Shown here: positions 1 to 11,747 of the stretch, one piece after another | How the letters are laid out: every line of letters begins with the position of its first letter | Position numbering within the stretch: position 1 is the stretch's first letter | Source of the DNA: Astrothelium macrocarpum | Lineage: Eukaryota > Ascomycota > Dothideomycetes > Trypetheliales > Trypetheliaceae | DNA: 64,000 nt | NCBI GenBank assembly: GCA_021030915.1 | Contig: JAGEMR010000045.1 | Location: 1-64,000, forward strand | Reading direction: 5' to 3' | The notes under the pieces: generated by a model | The model's database searches: none | The model's input: the letters and a program-made list of their open reading frames with translations, nothing else | What the model was told of the DNA's origin: nothing | Program-made: the position numbers and the translations under genes

Positions 1-3000
1 AAAAATTAGAATAATATAAATAATAATTTTGAAAAAATTATAATTTTATTAATTATTTTATTTATTGAAAATAAAAAGGAGAATATATATTGATCAATGA
101 ACGATTTTATAAAAATAGAGAAAATTATTTATATTATAATGATTATGAAATAATATAATATCTGCCTATATTTATTAGATAAATTATGATAAAAATATAT
201 TTATTATGAAAAAAAGATTTAGATTTTATATATAGGATATATATATAAATTTAAATATTATTCAGATATTCAATCATTTATTATATATTATGATAATATT
301 AAAAAAAAAAAAAAAAAAAATTAAAATATTAATCGATTCAAAAATAAATGGGAATTTCGTATTTAAGATATTTTAAAATTCATTAAATTTATTAATCAAA
401 TTAAAAGACCGAAAATATATAATATATATAATAATAGAAGAAAAAATGCCAAAAATTGGCGAAATTTTAGAAGAAATTCGATTAATATTTATGATTATCA
501 TAGGATATATTGAAAAAATCATATTTAATATCATCATTATAATTAGATATAATATTATATTAAAATTATTTTGATTATAATAATATAATTCAATAATTAA
601 TTAAAAAAATAGAATATTAAAAATGAATGAATATAATTATGGAATTATATCAAAATTTTCATATTCCGATATAATAAGATAAAACGAATGATTATTTTAT
701 ATAAATCATTTTAAAAAATGAGATTTTTATCAAAAGAATTTTAGATATAATAAATATTCCGATAGAATAAAAAAATCAAAAGATTAATAATTTAAAAATA
801 ATTCCAATTATTTCTGAAATTCTTTTGAAATATAAAAAATGAATATATTTTTTTAAAAAAGAATTAAATATTAAAATATTATTTAAATATCAATTATAAA
901 ATTATAAAATAAAATTTTTTATGAAAAAATAATTCATATTCAGATCCATTTATATATTATCCAATAAAAAATTTGAAATATTAAAAAAATATTTAAATAA
1001 AAATCTGAAAAAAGATTTTATCAGAAAATTGGAATCATTTATAGAATATCTGATTCTTTTCATATCAAAAAAAGATAAAAATTTATAATTTTATATAAAT
1101 TATTAATAATTCAATAAAATAATAATCAAAAATTGATATTTATTATTTGATATCATAAAATTATAAAATAAATTTTCGGATATATAATAATTTATCAAAT
1201 TAGATTTATTAAAAATCTATAATTTTATATAAATAAAGAAAAATGAAAAATGAAAAATAATATTTCAAATAAAATATGGATATTTTGAATATTTTATCAT
1301 ATTATTCAGATTTATAAATATATTAATTAATTATCAAATATTTATTAATAATATATTACGATCATATTTCAATAAATTCGTAATAATATATTTAAATAAT
1401 ATTTTTATTTATTTAAAGATCAAAAAAGAATATATATAATATATACGATAAATATTTAAAAAATTAAATAAACGAAATTTATAATTGAAATTATCAAAAT
1501 ATAAATTCTGAATCAAAAAAACGAATTTTTTAAATTATATTATTAGAATAAAAATTATACGGATTAATTCAGATAAAATAAAATCAGTTAAAAATTGGCC
1601 AAAATCAAAAAATATGAAAAATATTCAATTTTTTTTGGAATTTATTAATTATAATAGAAAATTCATTAATAAATATTCTTTTAAAACATAATTTTTAATA
1701 GAATTAATAAAAAATAAAAAGATGTTTATTTTTGAAAAAAATGAAAAAAAGACATTTAAAATATTTAAAAAAGATTATTTATAAAATTCTGTATTAAAAA
1801 TTATTAAATCATCAGAATTAATATAAATTGAAATTAATACGTCCAATTTAATGATAAAAATATATTTATATCAATAAATATAAAATAAAAAATAATATTC
1901 AATAAAATATTATTTAAAAAAATTCTTAAAATCAGAATAAAATTATGATATTCATGATAAGAAATTTTTTATTATAATTATTATATTATAATATTAGAAG
2001 ATGTATATTAAAGAATCATTATTTTTAAAAATTTTCATAAATCATAAAAATTTTATTTATTTTATGATGATAAAATAATTAAATTAATAATAAATCAAAT
2101 GATCAGAATTTTTAAAATAATATAAATTTATTATCAAATATACGTCAGAAAAAGACAATTCTAAAATCAATATTCTAAATTGAAGGCCGGATTATATAAT
2201 AAAAAAAGTCAAAAATCAAATAATTTTTTAAATAAATTAAAATAATATATTATCAGAAAATTATAAAAAAAATTAATATAATTCTAATTATTTTTAAATA
2301 GAATTAATAAATAGAATAAAAAATCATGATTTTATCAGAAAGAATCAGAAAAATTATTGAAAAATATTATAACGGATTATTTTATGAATATCCAAAAATC
2401 GCATAAATTATAAAAAATATCTAATAAAATTGTTATTTTAAAAAAATGAAAGAATATATCCAGAATTATATTATTAAATATGAATCATATCAAAAAAATA
2501 AATATAATATATAAATAAAAAAAAGAATAATTATATTAATAGAATTATTATATAAATCATTTAAATAAATTATTATAGATTTTATTATAAATTTATCAGA
2601 ATCGGAAAATTCAATAATAAAATTAAAATATAATATGATCATAATTATTATAAATAAATTAATAAAATATATTATTATTAAATAATTCAAAAAAATGTAT
2701 AAAATAATTCATATAATTGAATTATTATTTTAAAAATTAATTAAATATTTTAGAATTCTGATAAATGTCATATCTGATAGAAATCAAAAATTTATATTAA
2801 TTTATTGAAAAATAATTTTAAATAAATTCGGAATTAAATTGAAAATGTTTATGATATATTATAAAAAAATAAATGGTCAGATAGAATATATGAATCAGAT
2901 ATTGGAATAATATTTGAAATATTATATAAATAATCAATAAAATAATTAGATATTTTTATTATTTATGATATAATTAATATTAAATCAAAAAATATCATTA

Positions 3001-4200
3001 ATTATATAAAAGATATTAATGGAATATATTTTAAATCAGAATAATAAAAATTGAATTAAATAAAATATAAAAATATTTTCAGATTGAATATAATAAAATA
3101 TAATATAAAAATTGGAAATTTTGATATAAATATGAGAAAATATTAAAAGAAATAATCAATAGATATTAATCAGAAATATAAAAATAAATATTTTTAAAAA
3201 AAATGAATTTCAATTAAAAAAAAGAAATAAAATATATTTATTTATCAAAAATTTTAAAAATAAATTATTAATAAAAAAATTAGAATTAATCAAAATCGGA
3301 TCATTTCTGATATAAAAATAAAAAAAAAATTAATAAATTTTAAATTAAAATTATTATCGGATATTAAAATCCATTCAATATTCTATATATTTTTATTCTA
3401 ATTAATAGATATAATAATATTATATCAAAAAATATTTTATTTTAAATCAGAAAAAAAAAATGAATTTAAAATAGAAAAAATATTTAATTATCATAATGAA
3501 TCATATTTAATTAAATAAAAAGAATATCCAAATTCAAAAAATATATAAAAAATATTGAAAAATTTAAAAAATTATTAATAAAAAATTAGAAAATTTTGCG
3601 AATAAAAAAGAATATATTATAAAAAATTAAATCAATTTTTTTTTTGAAAATAAAATATTTTTAATTATTTGAAAGAATTATCAGCGATTTTTAAAATATT
3701 ATCATTCAGAAAATTCAACGAAAAATCTAAAAACGATATATCGAAATCCGGAATTTTAAAAATTTTATTGATCATATTCTATTATATAAAATTTATTATT
3801 TTATTAATACGAATTTTTTCTATATTCTGTATTTTTTGAATAATAAAATTTTATTATTTCTGATGTAACAAATTTATTTATGAATTTAAATAAATCGTCC
3901 GTGTAATAATCTTTTATTATATCCGGATATTTTTTTATATTTCATTTCATAATTGATTCATTTAAATATTGATCTTTTTAAATATCCGGTCTGAGATTAT
4001 CAGATTATAAGAAACCGCCTTTTTTATATATTCGATACATTTCTCTGAATTCTGAATCAGATAATAAGAATAATCATTTTGAATATAATTTCGGTAGAGA
4101 TGTATAATGAGAGGAACGGAGGATAATTTCAGTAGACGCTGTGTGCGGCGAACAGAAGAATAAAAAAAACGGGATTTAAAAACACGAAAAGAAGGAATCA
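1..4200. repeat. AT-rich, gene-free block (mutated repeat sequence)
   Basis: Nearly all bases are A or T, no long open frame exists, and the few frames present encode only I/N/K/Y/L strings. A run of 20 A's lies at 301-320. Blocks like this in filamentous ascomycetes are normally old transposons destroyed by C-to-T mutation. Here the surviving C's are almost all preceded by T: a hand count of 901-1380 gives 24 of 27. CpA+TpG is about 29 against a single ApC+GpT, which is not the usual RIP product. No recognisable transposase, reverse transcriptase or mitochondrial gene can be read. The block continues past the left edge. Confidence 0.85.
3962..4200 (+). other. transition into GC-retaining island, purine tract at its end
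   Basis: From about 4090 the sequence regains normal GpT and ApC dinucleotides. It ends in a purine-rich stretch (gaaaagaagga, about 4184-4196) directly before a TG dinucleotide at 4201. In LTR retrotransposons a polypurine tract sits immediately upstream of the 3' LTR, so this may be that primer site. A minus-strand open frame here shows no family resemblance and is not called a gene. Confidence 0.3.
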
Positions 4201-4649
4201 TGATGGCCTGGGAACACGTCATCATAATATATAAATATATGAGATCACGTGCCAGAAAAGAGGGGGGATAGTATTATAATCACTGAGAGGGCCGTATACA
4301 TATCTGTATACCACCGGCCTCTGATTCAGAAGATTCATATTATGAGCCAGAAGAACCAGCCTCTGATTCAAAAGGCTCATATTATGAACCAGAAGAATCA
4401 ATCTCTGATTTAGAAGACTTCCGTTATGAATCAAAAATTATTGCAAATATATAAAAACGTAACGCGATCATTATGATCTCGTTATATTCAAAGCCATTCT
4501 CTAAACTAGTCTTTGATAACGTCTTCAGCAGAATTTTGAATATCAGAAACCCAATTCACTCCTTATTAGTTCAGTCCTTTACCGACTCATTTCAGAAGCC
4601 ACCTTGATCACAGGAAGACTTGACTCTAAGGATACCTGGGATCATAACA
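4201..4649 (+). mobile_element. candidate solo or 3' LTR
   Basis: This 449-bp segment starts TGATGG and ends ATAACA, is preceded by a purine-rich tract, and has a TATA-like box (atatataaaaa, about 4448-4458) in its second half, where an LTR promoter would lie. It is much richer in G and C than the sequence on both sides. No second copy of it can be seen in the window, and flanking target-site duplication is not evident, so the LTR reading is an inference from end motifs and layout. Confidence 0.35.
4317..4442 (+). repeat. 42-bp tandem repeat, three copies
   Basis: Three consecutive 42-bp units start at 4317, 4359 and 4401. Each begins with (g/a)(c/t)ctctgatt and the first two differ at few positions; the third is more diverged. 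On the plus strand the unit reads as 14 residues rich in Ser, Asp, Glu and Tyr (SDSEDSYYEPEE), and the length is a multiple of three, so it may derive from coding sequence. The minus-strand reading (LLNQR repeats) is equally open. Confidence 0.75.
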
Positions 4650-5325
4650 GAATTATATATATTCAAATTCGTAATATTATTAATAATATCTGATAATTCA
4701 ATAATAATTTTTTTATCAATAATAAAATGGATTTTATTTGAAAAATATATAAATTATCAATTTTTTTCTTTTCAATTAAAATATTTTTTAACGAAATTAA
4801 TTTATTTTTATTTTGATATAAATTTAATATATCATTTTCAATATATTTTATAATAATAATAATCTCATTCAATAAATCATTTTTTTAATATATTGACTAA
4901 ATAAAAAAAATTCAATTCAAAATATATATTTAAAAATATAAAAATATAATATTCAAAATTAAATATAATTCAATAAAAAATTATAACAATAAAAATATAA
5001 TTAAAAATTCGTTATCATTCTGATTTTATAATTAGATCTATATATTTTAAAATGATATTTTTAAAATAATAATAAATTATCAAATAAAAATAATTGAATA
5101 TTCGAAAAATTTGATATTTAAATCGATATTAAAATAATAAAAAAATATTTTCAATATCAAAAATTATTTTTAAAATAATTCAATAAAATATACGAATAAT
5201 TTTATTTAATTGACAAAATAATAATTCAGAATCAGATATTAACAATTGATATATATTAACGTGGCCATTAAAATTATAATTTATCATTATATTTGAATAA
5301 AATGAAAATAAAAAAAAAATGAACG
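4650..5325. repeat. AT-rich block, right part
   Basis: The composition and dinucleotide pattern of 1-4200 resume directly after the island and stop abruptly near 5325, where the sequence turns to ordinary composition within about 20 bases. Confidence 0.8.
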
Positions 5326-6037
5326 AATTAAAGAAGTGTTGGTGGAATGGGCCAGCAACGCCCGCTGTTTACTAATAAATTTGGTGGGGTTGATGGGGTA
5401 ACGCGGGTTGTGTGGTCCTGATTAATTTGGTCAGATGCCTGGCGTCTTACCTGGAACAGTCTCTCCACCAAAATCATCAAAAACAGAAGTATTTTTCAAC
5501 ATTCTTACCACAAACATGACGAAAATTTATGCTTCCGAGTTCTAGATTGACAGGCTGTCGCATGGGTCATGAGAAAAATTGCAGCGATTGAGATTATCCA
5601 AAATTTCTTGTTACCTAAAATCACCAAAGTGAAGGCTCCTGGCTAAACTTCGGGAAGCATCTAATGCAGTGAGAGCGTGTGCCCATATGACAACTGTATG
5701 CTCAAGGTGCCTCGGCGAGAAGAATTACGCTCGAGCCTCTCGGTGACTGCAGTCTTGTAGCTATGTGCACAGTGTTCATACTAAAGGCTGGCTGTCAATT
5801 CCGAAAGGTTGAGTCTAACAACGATATATGCAAGATTCACTAAACGCCATACTCACACAGCAGATGCCTAGTCTGTGGCTCGTAAGAACCAGTGCCTCCA
5901 AGTCCCGACTACCCATCCTAAAGCGCTTTTGAGTCGGCCCTGCCAACTCAAACCTCGTCAATGGAAGTCATCCCAAGTATGTATAAAGCACGCCTGTTCC
6001 TGGCCAAAAGCCCCTCGCGAAATAACCGTCATCCTTC
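5326..6037. other. intergenic, 3' side of the Hsp70-like gene
   Basis: Ordinary base composition, no supported gene. The first 150 bases carry short direct and inverted copies of ttggtgg/ccaccaa of unknown meaning. Confidence 0.5.
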
Positions 6038-8136
6038 TTAGCTATCGGTATACGCGATCTCACTTTGGCCCATTTCTTTCCCGTTGTGCATCACTCTAAA
6101 TTTCAACATTCCTTCCTTCGCTCCGAGCAAAACTTGAAGCTGATATTTTACCTTATAGAGGAGTTCACCATCGACCCACTTGGACTCGAACCGCTCCAAA
6201 TCCCCCCACGACATTGTATGAACAAGCACGCCAACTGGTTCAATACCTAATCTGGTTAGTGCTGAAACGAGCTAATTGTCAAAGTTCGAAAGATGCCCAC
6301 CGGGATCGGTTAGCCGCTCTGGAGCATGCTCGAAGGAACATGAAAGTAGGACTATTTTACGCCTCAAGTTTTGACGTGTGGCGCTATGCAGAAACAGACG
6401 TTCGACTGAGATTAATGTATCTTTACCGACGACGTCTCCCTATCGCTGTCTCTCAGTATGATGGATGAATGCTTCAATCCCAACTTTGGGGCCGACCAGA
6501 CAAACCTTCGCTACCCGCCAATCCATGAGGTTCTTGCAATACTTCTTGCCGCTCCATTTACAGTAGAAAGCGTCACTCTCAGGGTCGCCTGGCCGGAAAG
6601 GTATACTCATATAACATCCATAATGGCGTCGGCACCTTCTCCTGATAGGTGCTATGTTCTCGAGACCACGCAGAGCTGCTCCTCGAGCAATAGCAGCTTG
6701 ACTAAAGTGTAGTGAGTCTTTCACGGCCGTACTAAGCAATTGCTGGGTTGCGTGCTCACGGATGCTCAGGGCAAAGTAACCTCAGATTTTCTTGGTTATC
6801 GCACCACTTCCGAAGTTTGTGGTTCAGGTGTGGCGAATCGCCGAACCCTCCAACAAGGACGAGTCGCTAACAGTCGCTTTAGAAAGTCTGGATTACCGAA
6901 TACTTGAGAAGACCTACGTTAACATTACACGCAGTCCTTGCTTGTCGCGCTTTCTGAATTTGCTGGTCTAGTAATGCAATAATCTTGTCTGTGACCGGTT
7001 TGAAGAATTTGAGCATCTGATATCTTCAACTTATTAGTCTTACTGTATCTCATCAGGATTCCAGCCTTACCCTGTAATCCTCACAACCGACTCATCTTCG
7101 TCATAGAAATCTGAATCAGGCGCGGGCATGACCAGTCTGATCTCGTAAATGTGGTCCAGATCACTTGACGATCCGAAGTCGCATTTATGTTCTTCGAAAT
7201 CCTTCATGAAAGTACTTCCTGGCCCACGCTTTTCATACTTCAGACCATTGAATGCAGGACCGAATTTTTCGGACATCCATTGTTGGAACTGGCGGTCGAT
7301 GTATGTTGAACCACATTTACCTCCGGCACCTTCGACCAATTCCTCGAATGTTAGGCTTGGCACTACAGTAAGGATCCTGTATGTGGTGATGTCGACAGTT
7401 CCTCCCCCACAGTCGCAAACCAATACGCCGTCACCCGGCTTTACCTGTGTGGTATAGCCATTCTGAGTGAGAACTTTAAGCGATGCCACACTTGCCGCTT
7501 CCGGTTCAGGTATCATATATACTCTATCATCTGGTCTTGTGCCAAATCCTGCAGCTTGTGCTGCCTTTTTCGTTGCCGCCTTTGCTTTATCTGACCATAT
7601 AGCAGGGATAGTGATCCAGAACTCAAATGGCGTCACGCGAATAATCTCTCTGGAAACACGAGTTTCGAGTTGTCTGATGGTCCATTCGTACACCTCTTTA
7701 AGGTAGTCACCAACGACCTGGGATGGCTCCATTGTCTTTGGAATCTTTAACAGACCTGAATCCTCTAATTTGGCGAGTCCTGGGTCGTCGTACTTCGAGA
7801 GTGATGTTTTGCTGTCAAGCAATAGCTTCGTCCAGCTATAACTTGTCATCTTTGCATTCACCTGATATCCGAATTGGTTATTTTTGCAGTCCTTGTTCTC
7901 AAAACTATAGGCAATCCGTGACGGCGTTTTCCAAACCGAATCTCCTATCTTACCAGGCCAACTTCGAATCACTTGGACATCATTTATGCTACTCTTCGAA
8001 GAGTCTACATAGCTAATGCCTTGAGACTGATTAGGGCTGTAAATTATAATGGCTTTCCTTGGAATATCTCACCTGTGTAAGTTGTGCCATAGTCAACCCC
8101 GATAATTATGCGGTGATTATCACCGTAGATTGACAT
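6038..8136 (-). CDS. fungal Hsp70-like (actin-like ATPase) protein
   Basis: Seven exons: 8136-8073, 8019-7071, 7023-6918, 6866-6760, 6701-6506, 6439-6301 and 6246-6038, giving 589 residues. All six introns (47-66 nt) are GT-AG and keep frame. The first phosphate loop (GVDYGTTYTG, about residues 13-22), the second (CDCGGGT, about 223-229) and the adenosine motif (VGGFGDS, about 378-384) of the actin/Hsp70 ATPase fold are present, as is IPEPEAA between them. The C-terminal part matches the divergent fungal Hsp70-like family rather than a chaperone substrate-binding domain, and no EEVD tail is seen. Length is usual for that family. Members are multicopy, and their client or role is unknown. It is transcribed toward the AT-rich block. 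Confidence 0.9.
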
Positions 8137-9525
8137 TCTTCTCGGGTAGTAACCCAGAAGTTTTGTCGGGTGTCTTGTAGGAAATGATTAGGGGTCAAAG
8201 ATAGCTTGGAAAACTTGATAGAATGAAAATTGTATAGTCCACAATCACAACAAGCGTCTGGTTGTCTCGTACAAGGATAGATATGGGCATTCGCTGCGTA
8301 GTCTTCGATCTCTGATCCGCTGAAGAGCGATATTCCCGTCGTACGACTGATGTTGTGGAGCAATGGCTTGGGACGATGTTGTAGCCACCATCTAAGCGCC
8401 CAGGCTAGCTTTCTTAACCTATCGCTGGTTTGAATGACTCGCGTAGACGCGTTCTACACCCTTATCAATACTACCAGGCAAGTAGCGCCAGCTATTATTG
8501 CCTTTTTGCCTTAAAGGTAATTTGAGCAGCACAGAGCTTCCATACAGTCTTTGAAAGGCGAGCGTTTCATTGCGCGTCTCAGCTAAACATACGACATTTG
8601 CCTTCCTCATGGACTCCAGATGGTTCTTCTCAGATTCAGCCTTGGTCGCAAGTATATCTCGCACCTTGTCAGATTAATTCTCATTGAAATGCGGTCTACA
8701 TGTGCTACATTTACGCCCGATATCTTCATTGCCTAGGTCAAGGATCCGTCTCATGCAAACGAGACGCATGCATACGTGTCATTCTCAGTTGGCCTGTTGC
8801 CTTCGATTTGCTCATCCCAGCTCTCGAAAAGCATTAGGCACTTCCAGTGTATCTTTCAGAATTTCTTTTTAAGTTTCACTATATTTCCTTACGAAAGCTT
8901 TCTATAGTCATTGTCTTACAACCAGACTAAAGTGTAGAACGTAGGTTAAATGCTGATATCGGTGAGCCTGAACACTGACAAGACGGACCTTACCAGCCTG
9001 CTTTCAGGCATCTTTCTGATCTCTCCAAAAATTTACAACAGCTCCAAGACTACCAGGGTGTCCGTTGACAATCTTGATTTACATACGAAATAGCATACTA
9101 GACGTAGCTGCCAGAGATGCATATGTTCCGAAATCTAAATTCGAAAAACACCAGTCCATCTAGACAGGCTCCCAGTGCGGCTGAGGAAACAAATCGACTT
9201 CATTCGAGCCGTAGAAATCCTACGCGAGCGGTCCCCGCAGGATCGCGTCCACAGAGTCAGACTAAGTTAGAATGTTCTCAAAGCCTTTCTACACGGGTTG
9301 CCGAGGTATGTTGCAAGCCAGGGAGATTTGATCCCTTTCTCAAAACGCTTTTCAACAAGCTGATTGCGGTGAAGACAAAACCCGAAAACGAAGATACCAG
9401 CATGACAGATCTTAATGGATCATATTCAGTATTAGAACAATCCTCTCTCCAGCTAGTCATGATTTGTAATTCTCAAGGCTTAGGTACATACGATCGAGCC
9501 GCAACAAGCTACGCTGCCTACCCAA
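8137..9525. other. intergenic between divergent genes
   Basis: Upstream region shared by the Hsp70-like gene (minus) and the coiled-coil gene (plus). An open frame at 9117-9572 (plus, 151 codons, Arg/Ser/Pro-rich) could be a 5' exon of the downstream gene: a GTAATT donor at 9466 and an acceptor at 9508 would join it in frame. Another open frame at 8419-8664 (minus) has no recognisable content. Confidence 0.4.
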
Positions 9526-11262
9526 ATGAGCTCGCAAAGTTCATCAAGACCTCACATGAATGCTTCCTTTAGAGATGATCACAGTGCTAGATCAAAAGTC
9601 CCGGCAAAGGTCCAGACTATCTCTCCGACATCCCCTACCACACCTTTAAAGAGATCACAGAGCGCTGCTACCGGAAACAGAAGGTACTGCACAACTCCAC
9701 GAATCCACAAATATTAGAGTGCTGACAGGGTTCACAAAAGGCCATACAGTGTCATTGGCGGATCTTCGCTAACAGAATCACAAGTGATGGCAGAGATTAG
9801 TCCCGGTCAAAAGTGGAGATCTGAAAAGACTATAGAAGACTTGCGTACTCGCTTGCGAGAGAGAGAAGCTATCTCAAAACAGTACGAGAACGCGAACGCA
9901 GATTTGCGTCATCGTTTAACAGTCACAGTCGGGCAACTCAAAGAGAAAGAAGAGTCTGCAGGCAAGCAACAGGGATTAATGGCAGACTTAAAAAAACGCC
10001 TCGATTCCGCTCATAGACAGCTTCGAGAGAAAGACAGCTATCAAAAGCAGCAAGAGAATGCAGCTAAAGATCTGCGAGTATTTCTTGATCGTGCCAATAA
10101 CGAAAAGCGCATTTCAGAGAAAGAAGCGAAGACCTACAAGAGGGAATACGACATCATTCAACAACAGATAAAAGAAGTACAGTCCGAGCGAGAAGATCTC
10201 AACAACACAATTCGCGAAATGCAAGAGCATGCATTTTCACGTTTCGACGACGCGATGTGGATGCCACAATCTAACGATGAGATGAGATGGAAACTCAAGG
10301 ATATGCAGAACAAGATCAAGCTTTGGTGCAAGCGCAATGCGGTCACATCACTCAAGCCTGACACCTACAAGACCCAAAAAGACCAGCTCGAGATGCTCAT
10401 CAAGGGCGCAGAAAGTCTGACAGGACTACAGGTCCACAAGTTACAAACCTCCATTGCTGGAGAAAAAGCTTGGGTACTTCTTCAAGCGTGGTTGAATGAC
10501 CTTATCTATGCCCGAACATTTAATGATCCTTTCTATTTTATCAACGTTTGGGCGGTCGAGCCGAGCAAAGATAAGGACGGCAGTGCTGTCGAGCGGAGTG
10601 ACACTGATAATCTCCGACGCGTTTACACAGAATTGCGGATAGGTATGCGCTTATGCTTTGGCTTGTATTGCCCAATTGCTAACTCGCCCAAAGTTGATCT
10701 TGGCAAAGCATGCAACTGGAGAGCGCAGACCTTGCGTCTCATTGACCCCCGACCCACTTCCACCTCCAAAGCTTCTGAGACAACTATCAAAGCCAATAGC
10801 AGAATGCAGGCAGCACAGGAAGAGATTGCTCGCCGGTGTGTTGATATGGTCTTTTGCTCCGCTACAGCAATATTAGCGAAAGACGCGACCTCAGAGACAT
10901 CTCGTACTGAGCTGTTCAACATCATATTACAATCCGCACAAATCTCTTCTTCTTTTTATGTGCAGAAGAGGCACTTCGAATTGAGGAAGAAAGATGAATT
11001 GCCACAGAAGTTCTCTTCTCAGGACCCGCTCATAGAGGCGCATCAACTTCACAGTAAGATCTTGAACGATGACCCAAAGGCGTTAGACGGAAAGCCAATT
11101 TTGATGGTCGCACATCCTGCTATGATCAGTTATGGAGACGGGGATGGATCTGACTACTCTGCGTGGATAGTTCTCAAAAAGGCGGTTTGCATTATCGATG
11201 AGTCTCAGCAGGCAAGGGGTTTGCAAGGCAAACTGAAATCTCTGGGCTCGAAACTGCTTTAG
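9526..11262 (+). CDS. coiled-coil protein of unknown function
   Basis: Two exons, 9526-9683 and 9729-11262, with a 45-nt intron that removes an in-frame TAG at 9715; 563 residues. The N-terminal 60 residues are Ser/Thr/Pro-rich and basic. Residues about 75-215 form a long coiled coil with repeated degenerate units (LRTRLRERE, LRHRL, LKKRL, LRVFL) about 30 residues apart. The rest is a mixed globular region with WAVEP, CNWRAQTLRLIDP and a terminal YSAWIVLKKAVCI stretch. I recognise no named domain. The start is uncertain: an upstream frame at 9117-9572 could add more than 100 residues. It lies between the Hsp70-like gene and the P-loop GTPase, and shares heptad-rich architecture with the latter. 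Confidence 0.7.
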
Positions 11263-11675
11263 GCAGCCGCGATCCAGTGTGTTTCGTATTAATCCTAGAA
11301 ATAGCGCTGGCGCTACGTCGGGGAAAGTCGAGAGTGTTTAGTGCAGATGAAGCAAATCCTCCTTTTTGTGCACAGACATTCGTTGCGCTGATTTCATCCA
11401 ATTAGCCATTTACGGCAATCACTACATGAAAGAAAGCGGCTTTTGCTGCATGATCGGATCCAGGCTAGTTTCGTACCGGCGCATATGTAGCGACATATGC
11501 AGCGCCTACAAGGCTATCACTGTTTCAGCCTTGCGGCTCAAAGCTTTCTCGGAGTGGATTACCGCTGCTCGCCTTTCCTACCTCAATCCTTCATCTATTC
11601 GTTTCCTTTTGTATTTCTGTTCTGAATTTCTTGTTCGCATTGTATGCTTCTTCCATTCATCACGAATTTGACAAC
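11263..11675. other. intergenic
   Basis: Spacer between two plus-strand genes. An open frame at 11366-11671 (Cys/Ser/Ile-rich) has no recognisable content and probably is not coding. Confidence 0.4.
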
Positions 11676-11747
11676 ATGGTATTTAAAGCACCGCCAGATT
11701 TCCAAAATGATACCGTAGAAGGGGCCCCATGAGCTTTTATTGCCGTG
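11676..11747 (+). pseudogene. leader of the GTPase interrupted by TGA
   Basis: In frame with the P-loop, ATG 11676 opens a stretch reading into AFIAVMG, typical of what precedes the P-loop in this family, but codon 19 is TGA (11730-11732). A TGG-to-TGA change would explain it. No GT-AG intron of plausible size removes the stop. Confidence 0.45.

Noticed and set aside
4222..4434. Minus-strand frame with LLNQR repeats
   Set aside because: It is the reverse reading of the 42-bp tandem repeat; neither strand has further support as a gene.
1..5325. Mitochondrial or plasmid DNA as source of the AT-rich block
   Set aside because: No mitochondrial gene, tRNA or rRNA can be read, and the block joins nuclear genes directly; an organellar origin is not supported, though not strictly excluded.
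6246..7071. Stops between the two long frames of the Hsp70-like gene, suggesting a pseudogene
   Set aside because: Six phase-consistent GT-AG introns remove all of them and restore every conserved motif.
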